From an uncultured Clostridia bacterium (GTDB taxonomy: Bacteria; Bacillota; Clostridia; TANB77; CAG-508), in assembly GCA_948560265.1 (NCBI GenBank), contig CAOXTD010000017.1:29808-37508 (forward strand): a stretch of DNA of 7,701 nucleotides, read 5' to 3'. Position 1 is the stretch's first letter, and each line of letters opens with the position of its first letter. The notes under the pieces were generated by a model. The model worked only from the letters and a program-made list of their open reading frames with translations, had not been told where the DNA came from and ran no database searches. Both the position numbers and the translations under genes were made by a program. Of this stretch, positions 1 to 6,395 are shown piece after piece.

Positions 1-895
1 CCAATTCATCAATAAATAATACTCCACCCCTATTTAAAATTTTATATATTTTATAATATAAGTAAAATAGCTTTATTGTTCCTGATGACTCTATTTCAAA
101 TGGACATTCAAATTCTTTATCAGCAATCCTGTGTATTGCTTCTAATTTATAAATAAATTTATTATTTAAACGATTTATTTCTTTTATGATTTTCATATTA
201 AAAATGCAATTATCAACTTCTTTTATTTCTCTTTTTACTTGCTCAAATAATTTTTTATCTGAATATAGAATCTCTAAAATACGTTGATCATTTTCTGTAT
301 CAAACATTTCAAAATCTGTATGTGCAGCCCATCCATATATATCTTTTGCTATATTTTCTCTTCTTCTACCCAAAATACTAAGAAACAAATTCTTCTCTTT
401 AACTAATGACTTAAGCAATTCATACTCTTTAAACTCACTATATAATTTGATATCATTCTCTTCTCTTTCAAACAATTTTTTGTAATTTGCGGTAGATGAC
501 TTTTTAAAAGGTCTTTGTAATAGCCACTCTTGATGAATTTTATTTGAATCTAAAATGAAACCATATTTATATTCTATATCTTCTATTGCTAATACAATTT
601 CAAAAGCAGTAGGTTCTTCTATACTTTCATCAAAAATATATGGATTTGCTTCAAGATCTTGATTCTCATCAATATCATATGTCATAATAATACTATATAT
701 CATTCTAAAAAAAGCTTCAATAAGATTACTCTTCCCATTTGCATTGCCACCAAAAAAAACAGCCACTGGCAATACTTTATTCTCATTTTTTTCAATTAAA
801 AAATCACTATGCTCTCTTTGAGATGTTGCTGTCATGTCTAAAACAGTTTCTTCTTTAAACGATTTATAATTTTGAAACCTAAATTGAATCAACAT
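1..895 (-). CDS. AAA15-family ATP-binding protein, 3' end cut by window edge
   Basis: This open frame was read directly from the minus strand; 298 residues are visible and the frame runs off the window. The start ATG (895-893) follows a strong ribosome binding site, AGAGGTGA. The N-terminus (IQFRFQNYKSF) is the usual first strand of SMC/RecF-like ATPases in the COG1106/AAA_21 group. Walker A is GGNANGKS at residues 49-56, an ABC-type signature (ESSGTIKLF) lies at 269-277, and Walker B (GGVLFIDEL) at 290-298 ends at the edge. The signature and Walker B are separated from Walker A by about 210 residues of mostly charged, probably helical insert. ATP binding and hydrolysis with head-to-head dimerisation are expected from the family; the substrate is unknown. 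Relatives often sit in phage-defence or restriction-associated loci, sometimes with an RloB-like partner, but no partner is visible here. The gene has its own promoter and lies downstream of a terminator, so it is not part of the typA-trmR unit. The family call is firm; the biological role is open. Confidence 0.9.
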   Translation of the reverse strand, partial: MLIQFRFQNYKSFKEETVLDMTATSQREHSDFLIEKNENKVLPVAVFFGGNANGKSNLIEAFFRMIYSIIMTYDIDENQDLEANPYIFDESIEEPTAFEIVLAIEDIEYKYGFILDSNKIHQEWLLQRPFKKSSTANYKKLFEREENDIKLYSEFKEYELLKSLVKEKNLFLSILGRRRENIAKDIYGWAAHTDFEMFDTENDQRILEILYSDKKLFEQVKREIKEVDNCIFNMKIIKEINRLNNKFIYKLEAIHRIADKEFECPFEIESSGTIKLFYLYYKIYKILNRGGVLFIDEL

Positions 896-900
896 AATAT

Positions 901-908
901 TCACCTCT
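901..908 (-). promoter_or_regulatory. Ribosome binding site of the AAA15 ATPase
   Basis: On the minus strand AGAGGTGA lies 5 nt before the ATG at 895. It decides the start codon of a gene whose other end is off the window. Confidence 0.75.
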
Positions 909-915
909 TGCATTT

Positions 916-944
916 ATTTTACCACTTCCTCCTAAAAAAGTAAA
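916..944 (-). promoter_or_regulatory. Sigma-A-type promoter with extended -10 for the AAA15 ATPase
   Basis: On the minus strand a -35-like TTTACT (944-939) is separated by exactly 17 nt from TAAAAT (921-916), which is preceded by TGG, giving an extended -10. Transcription would start near 909, leaving a leader of about 15 nt that contains just the ribosome binding site. The -35 matches only four of six consensus bases, but the spacing, the extended -10 and the position right before the gene support the call. No operator-like repeat is obvious here. Confidence 0.65.
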
Positions 945-1046
945 TATTTTTCGAGATTTTTTCTCTATTTTCATATATTTTTCCCGTTCATATTTAAAAT
1001 ATTCACTTTTTTTGGTATCAGAACTATTTTTGACAAAATTTTTTTT

Positions 1047-1083
1047 AAAAAAAGCAGTCAACTATTTTAAAATAACTGACTAC
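1047..1083 (-). terminator. Rho-independent terminator after trmR
   Basis: Positions 1056-1081 form a 26-nt near-perfect palindrome (AGTCAGTTATT and AATAGTTGACT arms, TTAA at the tip). In RNA its only two mismatches become G-U and U-G pairs, and the stem extends by a further G-C pair at its base. On the minus strand it is followed by seven consecutive T residues (1053-1047). The other strand has no T-run after the stem, so the terminator acts on minus-strand transcription. It lies 15 nt past the trmR stop codon and closes the typA-trmR unit. Confidence 0.85.
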
Positions 1084-1097
1084 CTCTATTCGAATAT

Positions 1098-1685
1098 TTA
1101 ATTAACCTTTGATATCGCAAGTCCATCTCCCACTTCTAAAATCTCTGTTTCAAGATTTGTATCATTTGTTATATTTGCAATATATTCTCTTAAATTTCTA
1201 ACTGCAGTACGTTGTTTGTGTTTGTTATAATCACTCATTACATATCCTTTGTACAACACATTATCCGCTATAATCACTGTTCCTTGATGGCTCATTCTTA
1301 AAGCCTGCTCTAAGAAGAATGGATATTTTCCTTTTGCTGCATCTATAAATATAACATCATAGCTTTCTTGCAAAGTTGGTAGAATTTCTACTGCGTCTCC
1401 TTCATAAATTTGAATTTTCTTTTCCACTTCTACTTTCTTGATATTTTCCCTTGCTTGTTTTGCTCTTTCTTCTTCTCTTTCAATGGTATCTATTCTTCCA
1501 TCTTCTTTTAAATATTCTGAAAAGCAGATGGCTGAATAGCCAACTGCTGTTCCAATTTCTAATATTCTAATAGGTTTTACTTCTTGTAAAATCTTTGCCA
1601 CAACTTCTAAAGTATCATCCATAATAATAGGTATATGGTCTTCTAAAGCTTGTTGCTTGATTTTTTCTAATTCTTGTTTATTCAT
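1098..1685 (-). CDS. trmR: TrmR-like class I SAM O-methyltransferase (tRNA hydroxyuridine methyltransferase family)
   Basis: This 195-residue protein belongs to the catechol-O-methyltransferase-like family (Methyltransf_3/24) that includes Bacillus TrmR (YrrM), which methylates 5-hydroxyuridine at the tRNA wobble position to give 5-methoxyuridine. The SAM-binding glycine loop LEIGTAVGYSA is at residues 42-52, an acidic ribose ligand (E69 in TIE) follows, then GDA at 96-98. The metal-binding set is visible as D115 in FIDAAKGKY and D141-N142 in ADNVL, with the 26-residue separation typical of this family. It is slightly shorter than Bacillus TrmR, mainly at the N-terminus. The ATG is supported by AAGGAAG at 1696-1690, which touches the typA stop codon; the gap to typA is 10 nt, so the two are probably co-transcribed. 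A linked translation/tRNA role fits the pairing. The family call is firm; the exact tRNA substrate is inferred, since small-molecule O-methyltransferases share the fold. Confidence 0.88.
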   Translation of the reverse strand: MNKQELEKIKQQALEDHIPIIMDDTLEVVAKILQEVKPIRILEIGTAVGYSAICFSEYLKEDGRIDTIEREEERAKQARENIKKVEVEKKIQIYEGDAVEILPTLQESYDVIFIDAAKGKYPFFLEQALRMSHQGTVIIADNVLYKGYVMSDYNKHKQRTAVRNLREYIANITNDTNLETEILEVGDGLAISKVN

Positions 1686-1695
1686 GTTTCTTCCT

Positions 1696-3519
1696 TTATT
1701 CTGTGCTACTTCTTCTTGCCATTCTTTCTCTTGTTTTATTATCCAAAATTTTCTTTCTTAAACGAATATTTTTTGGTGTTACTTCTACAAGTTCATCTTC
1801 TGCAATGAATTCAATTGCTTTTTCTAATGACATTTGGATTGGTGGAACTAAACGAAGTGCATCATCTGATCCAGATGCTCTAGTATTTGTTAAATGTTTC
1901 TCTTTACATACGTTAATAGAAATATCTTCATTTCTAGAGTTAACACCTACTATCATTCCTTCATATACTTCTACACCTGCACCAATTAAAAGTTCTCCTC
2001 TTTCTTGTGCATTGTATAAACCATAAGTAATAGAGGTTCCTGGTTCAAATGCTACTAATACTCCTCTTGTTCTTGCTTGGATTTCTCCTTTATATGGTTC
2101 ATAGCTATCAAAGATACTATTCATAGTTCCTTCACCTTTGGTGTCTGTTAAGAATTCTGTTCTATATCCAATCAAACCTCTTGCAGGAATTTTAAATTCT
2201 ACTTTGGTATGTCCAGCTTCTGCTGGTTCCATATTAAGCATTTCTGCTTTTCTTCTTCCTAGTTTTTCAATGACATTACCAATACAATCATCAGGTACAT
2301 TCACTACTAATCTTTCCATTGGTTCAGATTTCACACCATCAATATCTTTAATAATAACTTTTGGACGAGATACTAAAAGTTCAAATCCTTCTCTTCTCAT
2401 CGTTTCAATTAATACAGATAAATGTAATTCTCCACGACCACATACTTCAAAACTATCAGGTGTTTCTGTTTCTTTTACACGTAAACTAACATTTTTTTCT
2501 AATTCTTTAAATAATCTGTCACGAATATGTCTAGAAGTAATGAATTGTCCTTCTTTACCAGCTAAAGGTCCATTGTTAACACTAAATGTCATAGATACAG
2601 TAGGTTCATCAATATCTACGAAATCAATCTTTTCTGGGTTGTTCATATCACATACAGTTTCACCAATGTTAATGTCTGCGATACCTGAAATACAAACAAT
2701 GTCACCTGCTGAAGCTTCTTCTACTTCTACCCTTTTTAGTCCTTCATAAGTAAATAATTTTGCAAGTTTGCCTTGAACTACTTTATCATCTTTTTTGCAT
2801 ACAGCAACACTCATACCTGCTTTAATGGTTCCACGTTCGATTCTTCCTACTGCTAACCTTCCTAAATATTCATCATAATCAATATTAGAAACTAACATTT
2901 GTAATGTTCCTTCTTGTTCACAAGCTGGAGCATTGATGTTTTTTATAATGGTATCAAAAATGCAAGTAACATTGTCACTTTCTTCTTCTAAACTCATTTT
3001 AGCAATTCCATTTTTGGCTGATGCATATACTACTGGGAAGTCTAATTGGTCATCATTTGCATTTAATTCAATAAATAGCTCTAATACTTGGTCAACTACT
3101 TTTAATGGGTTTGCACCTGGTCTATCAATTTTATTAATGACTACAATTGGCTTTAAGTTTAATGCTAAAGATTTTTTAAGTACCTCTCTTGTTTGAGGCA
3201 TTGGTCCTTCAAAAGCATCAACTAATAGAAGAACACCATCTACCATTTTAAGTACACGTTCTACTTCTCCACCAAAATCAGCATGTCCTGGTGTATCTAC
3301 AATATTGATTTTGATATTGTTATACATAACTGATGTATTTTTAGAAAGAATGGTAATTCCTCTTTCTTTTTCAATATCCCCTGAATCCATAATTCTTTCT
3401 GATACTTGTTCGTTTTCTCTAAATACATGGCTTTGTCTTAAAAGTGCATCTACTAATGTTGTTTTTCCATGGTCTACGTGTGCAATAATTGCTATGTTTC
3501 TGATATTTTGATTGTTCAT
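1696..3519 (-). CDS. typA: TypA/BipA translational GTPase
   Basis: The 607-residue protein has the full length of TypA/BipA, a GTPase of the EF-G/LepA superfamily that binds the 70S ribosome and helps 50S assembly, particularly in cold or other stress. G1 is AHVDHGKTT (13-21), the switch I region holds ERGITI (52-57), G3 is DTPGH (75-79), G4 is NKID (129-132) and G5 is ASAKN (166-170). A beta-barrel domain follows at about 200-295, EF-G III/V-like domains include GRGELHLS (361-368), and the TypA hallmark PARGLIGYRTEF lies at 445-456. The unique C-terminal domain ends with TPKNIRLRKK (581-590) and a basic tail. No key residue is missing. AAGGAGT (3534-3528) precedes the ATG by 8 nt. It leads a two-gene unit with trmR. 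The upstream gap contains nested inverted repeats that may affect its expression; a clear promoter could not be fixed. Confidence 0.97.
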   Translation of the reverse strand: MNNQNIRNIAIIAHVDHGKTTLVDALLRQSHVFRENEQVSERIMDSGDIEKERGITILSKNTSVMYNNIKINIVDTPGHADFGGEVERVLKMVDGVLLLVDAFEGPMPQTREVLKKSLALNLKPIVVINKIDRPGANPLKVVDQVLELFIELNANDDQLDFPVVYASAKNGIAKMSLEEESDNVTCIFDTIIKNINAPACEQEGTLQMLVSNIDYDEYLGRLAVGRIERGTIKAGMSVAVCKKDDKVVQGKLAKLFTYEGLKRVEVEEASAGDIVCISGIADINIGETVCDMNNPEKIDFVDIDEPTVSMTFSVNNGPLAGKEGQFITSRHIRDRLFKELEKNVSLRVKETETPDSFEVCGRGELHLSVLIETMRREGFELLVSRPKVIIKDIDGVKSEPMERLVVNVPDDCIGNVIEKLGRRKAEMLNMEPAEAGHTKVEFKIPARGLIGYRTEFLTDTKGEGTMNSIFDSYEPYKGEIQARTRGVLVAFEPGTSITYGLYNAQERGELLIGAGVEVYEGMIVGVNSRNEDISINVCKEKHLTNTRASGSDDALRLVPPIQMSLEKAIEFIAEDELVEVTPKNIRLRKKILDNKTRERMARRSSTE

Positions 3520-3548
3520 TTTTGATTACTCCTTACATTTATATTAAA

Positions 3549-3564
3549 ATAAGTGATTACTTAT
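3549..3564 (-). repeat. Small hairpin in the typA leader
   Basis: Six-base arms (ATAAGT and ACTTAT) enclose a four-base loop. The 8-mer AGTAATCA inside this hairpin recurs at 3530-3523, between the typA ribosome binding site and its start codon. The structure sits about 15 nt upstream of the ribosome binding site, so it would be in the 5' untranslated RNA if transcription starts further upstream. Function is not known and the stem is short and AT-rich. Confidence 0.35.
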
Positions 3565-3577
3565 CTTATTTTTTCTA

Positions 3578-3624
3578 AAGTATAACCTAGTAAAATGGCT
3601 CATTTACTAGGTCAAAAAATACTT
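3578..3624. repeat. Nested inverted repeat between plsC and typA
   Basis: The core is a perfect 10-bp inverted repeat, ACCTAGTAAA at 3585-3594 and TTTACTAGGT at 3603-3612, around an 8-nt loop. A second inverted pair, AAGTAT at 3578-3583 and ATACTT at 3619-3624, flanks it. Neither strand has a T-run directly after the core stem, so it is not a textbook intrinsic terminator. A -35-like TTGACC (3615-3610, minus strand) overlaps one arm and a -10-like TATACT (3584-3579) borders the other, but their 25-nt spacing is too long for a normal sigma-A promoter. It could be a weak terminator of plsC, an operator, or a leader RNA structure for typA. Confidence 0.6.
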
Positions 3625-3636
3625 GTATATTATACT

Positions 3637-4224
3637 CTACTTTTCAATATTTGTCAACATAATGATATTATCCATAATCTCTTGACTTACTTTTTCCAAA
3701 ACCTCTTTTTCTGGCTTGCTTGACTTGTATTCACTAAAATCTAATGGCTTTCCATAATTTAAAGTTACTTTGTGAAATGGCTTCATATCTCCAATAATAC
3801 CAACCGGAATAACTGGCACTCCTGTTCTTAATGCCATAAATGCTGCACCATTTTGTGCTTTTCCATTTTTACTCATTCCATTTCTAGTTCCCTCCGGGAA
3901 TAACATTAACATTTCACCATCTTTTAGTACTTTTAAAGAGTGCTTCATAGATTCGATATCTTTTCCACCTCTTTTAACAGGAAATACCCAGCATTTTTCT
4001 GCAAACCAACAAATAAATTTATTTTTAAATAGTTCTGCTTTTGCCATAATATGCATTCTTCGATTTGTACACGCTACAATAATTGGTGGATCCCAATTAG
4101 ATGTATGATTGGCACACATAATATATGCCCCTGTTCTCGGTACATTTTCTTTTCCTATTTTTCCAACTCTAAATACAATATAGCAAAATGTACGTACTAA
4201 AAATATTACGATTGCTCTTATCAT
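3637..4224 (-). CDS. plsC: PlsC-type 1-acyl-sn-glycerol-3-phosphate acyltransferase
   Basis: The 195-residue protein is a compact member of the LPLAT/PlsC family, which transfers a fatty acyl group to lysophosphatidic acid to make phosphatidic acid at the inner face of the membrane. All family motifs are present: NHTSNWD (39-45) gives the catalytic H-x4-D pair H40 and D45; F81 and R85 in FPVKRGG form motif II; FPEGTR (109-114) is motif III and binds the glycerophosphate; VPVIPV (136-141) is motif IV. A hydrophobic N-terminal stretch (residues about 3-20) should anchor it. TAGGAGAG (4236-4229) precedes the ATG. It lies 47 nt after the VanZ-like gene with no terminator visible between, so it is probably transcribed from the promoter at 4859-4831. 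The family call is secure; the acyl-donor preference (acyl-ACP or acyl-CoA) cannot be read from the sequence. Confidence 0.92.
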   Translation of the reverse strand: MIRAIVIFLVRTFCYIVFRVGKIGKENVPRTGAYIMCANHTSNWDPPIIVACTNRRMHIMAKAELFKNKFICWFAEKCWVFPVKRGGKDIESMKHSLKVLKDGEMLMLFPEGTRNGMSKNGKAQNGAAFMALRTGVPVIPVGIIGDMKPFHKVTLNYGKPLDFSEYKSSKPEKEVLEKVSQEIMDNIIMLTNIEK

Positions 4225-4271
4225 TTTTCTCTCCTAATCTTTTCTATCACTTATTCATAAAGCTTACTACT

Positions 4272-4806
4272 CTATCCTACTTCCTTAGACTTCTTAAAAA
4301 TATAATGTTTCATCTTTACTTTTTCTTCATTATCTTTTTTGAGTGCAATATAAATTGAAACAATTGCTAAAATAATGAGTATTCCTAAAAATACTCCAGC
4401 TGTATCTATCCCTACATCTTTCCAAGAAGGTCCTCTACCGTGGTACAAAACTTTGATGAAATTCATCTGATATTGCATAAATAAGTCCTACTAATAAACT
4501 GATTCCCAACCTTGTTCTTAATTTAAAAGGAAATGTACATAAAAATGCCATGATACACATTCCTACTACTGTATAAATTGAAAAATGTGCTAGCTTTCTA
4601 ACGATCGGTTCACCATGTTCAATTAATTTGTTCTGTGTTTCTATACTTAAATTTTTCGTATATGGAAAATGATGTACAAATACGGTGGTAACTTTATTGC
4701 TTAAGCTTCCTGACTCTATTCCATCTTGTGCTGAAAAACTAAATATAATATAAAACGTAGCTAATAACATAAGCATAGAAATGATTCTGATAATAATTCT
4801 TTTCAT
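4272..4806 (-). pseudogene. VanZ-like membrane protein, frame broken by one extra base
   Basis: The gene begins with ATG at 4806 behind a well-placed AAAAGGAG (4820-4813). The first 122 residues contain an N-terminal membrane segment (about 3-24), the FSAQ motif (24-27), RKLAHF (70-75) and a further hydrophobic stretch ending in SDEFHQSFVP (113-122). The next codons are CGG TAG, a stop. Skipping the single C at position 4440 restores the frame, which continues GRGPSWKDVGIDTAGVFLG, exactly the expected continuation of the VanZ family motif, then a last membrane segment and a lysine-rich tail to TAG at 4272. The joined product would be 177 residues, a normal length. VanZ-family proteins (PF04892) are multi-span membrane proteins; the enterococcal namesake gives low-level teicoplanin resistance, but most members have no known function. 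Both halves look unworn, so a sequencing or assembly error, a very recent mutation, or +1 recoding are all possible. A longer start at GTG 4827 was rejected because the ribosome binding site would lie inside it. Confidence 0.85.
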
Positions 4807-4812
4807 TTTTTT

Positions 4813-4820
4813 CTCCTTTT
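4813..4820 (-). promoter_or_regulatory. Ribosome binding site that fixes the VanZ-like start
   Basis: AAAAGGAG on the minus strand lies 6 nt before ATG at 4806. An in-frame GTG at 4827 is upstream of this site and close to the predicted transcription start, so the ATG is the better start. Confidence 0.8.
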
Positions 4821-4830
4821 TGCTCACACT

Positions 4831-4859
4831 ATTTTAGCACATTTTTTTATTTTATTCAA
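4831..4859 (-). promoter_or_regulatory. Sigma-A-type promoter with extended -10 for the VanZ-like gene and plsC
   Basis: On the minus strand TTGAAT (4859-4854) is followed after 17 nt by TAAAAT (4836-4831), preceded by TGC as an extended -10. Transcription would start near 4824, giving a leader of roughly 18 nt that holds the ribosome binding site. It lies directly after the hairpin that follows the LCP gene, so the VanZ-plsC pair can be expressed apart from the upstream envelope operon. Confidence 0.7.
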
Positions 4860-4867
4860 CTTGTTAT

Positions 4868-4898
4868 GAAAAGGATACCATTTCTAGTATCCTTCTCA
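4868..4898 (-). terminator. Probable intrinsic terminator after the LCP gene
   Basis: On the minus strand GGATACTA and TGGTATCC form a stem with one G-U pair closed by a GAAA tetraloop, and the stem can be extended by GAGAA pairing with TTTTC. The run after the GC-containing part is only four T residues before a C, so termination may be partial. It begins 8 nt after the LCP stop codon and is followed at once by a new promoter, which supports a transcript boundary here. Confidence 0.55.
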
Positions 4899-4906
4899 TT
4901 GAAATT

Positions 4907-6376
4907 CTATTTCTCTATAATTTCTTTAATTTTTTGTTTTGCTTCTGTTACAGAAGTAGCATTTGGAACCATCGTGTATAATAACTGACTTCCCATAGAA
5001 TAGGTTGGATTATTTGCTCCTGTCCCTGTTAATGAATTAGTTTTAATTGTCCAAGCTGACATATCATTTAATTGTCCTTTTACTAACTCACTTATTTCAT
5101 CTTGTTTAATATTTGTTTGGAAGCTTCCTTTCAATGAGTCTAAAATATTTGTATATTTTGTAAGAAGTGTTTTACTATTTAAAACTTTTTTCATAATTGC
5201 TTCTATTACTTTTTGTTGATTTTTAACTCTTTGGCTATCTCCACTAGCAAAAGCTTGTCTTTCTCTGCTAAATGCTAGCGCTTGTTCACCATTCATATAA
5301 TTTTTTCCTTTATTAAAATGGTATCCTCCAATAACGGAAGTAAAAGCATAATCAGAATTCACTTCGATTCCACCTAAGGTATCTACTAATTTAATTACTG
5401 TTGTAAAATTAACTCTTACATAATAATTAATATCTATATCTAAGAGGTCCTCTGCTGTTTTGACTGTTTCATTAATCCCATAAATTCCTGTATGTGTTAA
5501 CTTATCTTTTGCTCCATAAGAGTGTAATGTTACATAGTAGTCTCTTGGAATAGATGTAATTAATACTTCATGTGTTTTTGTATTGATAGATGCTATCATA
5601 TTAGCATCACTTCTAGCCACATTACTAATATTTCCTGAAGTATCTACTCCACTAATATATACATTGAAAATTCCATTTTGAACACTATATTTAGATTCTT
5701 TCTCTTCTTCCTTTTTACTAGTCTTTATCTCATGTTTTGCTGTATATATCACTTTTGTATCACTTTTAAAGTTCTCTATTTCTTCTTCTAAAATACTTTT
5801 TTGAACTGAGCTAATAAAAATAATTTTTGCTTTACTATTCATTAATTGTTTTCCTAAATCAGTTAGACTATTCTGTGTCTTAAAACTAACACTCGACTTA
5901 TTCTGTACTTCTTGTTTTGCATCATCTGGTACTTGGAATAAATACACATTTTGATTTTGGATATCTTCTATTTTTTCATACTCGCTATCTTTTTTTACTA
6001 TAATATAGTATTCTTCTGTTTGTGCAACTTCCTGAAATACATTATCCAAGAAATTTCCTGTTGCCAAAGTATATTTAGTCACAAAAATATATACACCTGA
6101 AAGCAGTAAAATAACAACTAAACATATAAGATTTAATTTAGGCGTTTTATGTACTTTTAGTAAACCTATTAGTATCGCTAATGTAAAAAATATCTCTGCT
6201 ATTGTGAATATAGTTACATATATCCCTGGCAATAAGTTCAATTTTATTACTGAAATATAAAATATAATCGTTATGACAGTATAAACAAATGCTGTTACCT
6301 TAAGAAAAATATCTAATTTTTTATTTCTCTCTCCTATTTTCTTGTCACTTTTATTAGAATTGGATTGTTCTTTCAT
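4907..6376 (-). CDS. LytR-CpsA-Psr (LCP) family glycopolymer transferase
   Basis: The 489-residue membrane protein has a charged cytoplasmic N-terminus, three hydrophobic segments (about 21-46, 49-73 and 81-103) and a large outside portion. The LCP catalytic domain spans about 236-400: GVDTSG (243-248), RSDANM (256-261, with R256 and D258), IPRD (277-280), YVRVN (319-323), LVDTLGG (330-336), ALAFSRER (366-373) and DSQRVKNQQKV (380-390) carry the conserved acidic and arginine residues that bind the pyrophosphate of the lipid-linked donor. Such enzymes transfer wall teichoic acid, capsule or other secondary polymers from undecaprenyl pyrophosphate to peptidoglycan. Many LCP proteins have a single N-terminal helix, so the three-helix arrangement is one of several known variants. 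Residues about 120-215 form an extra extracellular region before the LCP domain. GAGGAGGG (6390-6383) precedes the ATG. The 19-nt gap after the epimerase gene argues for one operon and a shared ManNAc- or GlcNAc-containing polymer. The polymer itself is not identifiable. Confidence 0.92.
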   Translation of the reverse strand: MKEQSNSNKSDKKIGERNKKLDIFLKVTAFVYTVITIIFYISVIKLNLLPGIYVTIFTIAEIFFTLAILIGLLKVHKTPKLNLICLVVILLLSGVYIFVTKYTLATGNFLDNVFQEVAQTEEYYIIVKKDSEYEKIEDIQNQNVYLFQVPDDAKQEVQNKSSVSFKTQNSLTDLGKQLMNSKAKIIFISSVQKSILEEEIENFKSDTKVIYTAKHEIKTSKKEEEKESKYSVQNGIFNVYISGVDTSGNISNVARSDANMIASINTKTHEVLITSIPRDYYVTLHSYGAKDKLTHTGIYGINETVKTAEDLLDIDINYYVRVNFTTVIKLVDTLGGIEVNSDYAFTSVIGGYHFNKGKNYMNGEQALAFSRERQAFASGDSQRVKNQQKVIEAIMKKVLNSKTLLTKYTNILDSLKGSFQTNIKQDEISELVKGQLNDMSAWTIKTNSLTGTGANNPTYSMGSQLLYTMVPNATSVTEAKQKIKEIIEK

Positions 6377-6395
6377 TTGTATCCCTCCTCAGACT

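Noticed and set aside
879..1061. 60-residue minus-strand frame between trmR and the ATPase
   Set aside because: It starts with TTG inside the terminator stem, has no ribosome binding site, overlaps the ATPase start, and spans the ATPase promoter and ribosome binding site. Its sequence resembles no family I know.
1703..3511. Four plus-strand frames opposite typA
   Set aside because: They are antisense shadows of a well-supported 607-residue GTPase gene and have serine-, leucine- and isoleucine-rich content typical of reverse reading of such coding sequence.
3585..3612. The 10-bp inverted repeat as a standard rho-independent terminator of plsC
   Set aside because: On the minus strand the stem is followed by TATACTTTAG, not a T-run, and on the plus strand by CAAAAAA. 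It was kept as an inverted repeat of uncertain role.
3579..3615. typA promoter from TTGACC and TATACT
   Set aside because: Each hexamer is good, but they are 25 nt apart; at the normal 17-nt spacing the -10 would be TACTAG, which matches only three of six bases. No confident promoter can be drawn.
4272..4478. 68-residue minus-strand frame as an independent small gene
   Set aside because: Its first 13 residues read out of frame across the VanZ-like motif, while the rest is the missing C-terminal half of that protein. It is the second part of a frameshifted gene rather than a gene of its own.
4807..4827. Longer GTG start for the VanZ-like protein
   Set aside because: The AAAAGGAG site would lie inside the coding sequence, and the GTG is at or upstream of the predicted transcription start. 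ATG at 4806 is much better placed.
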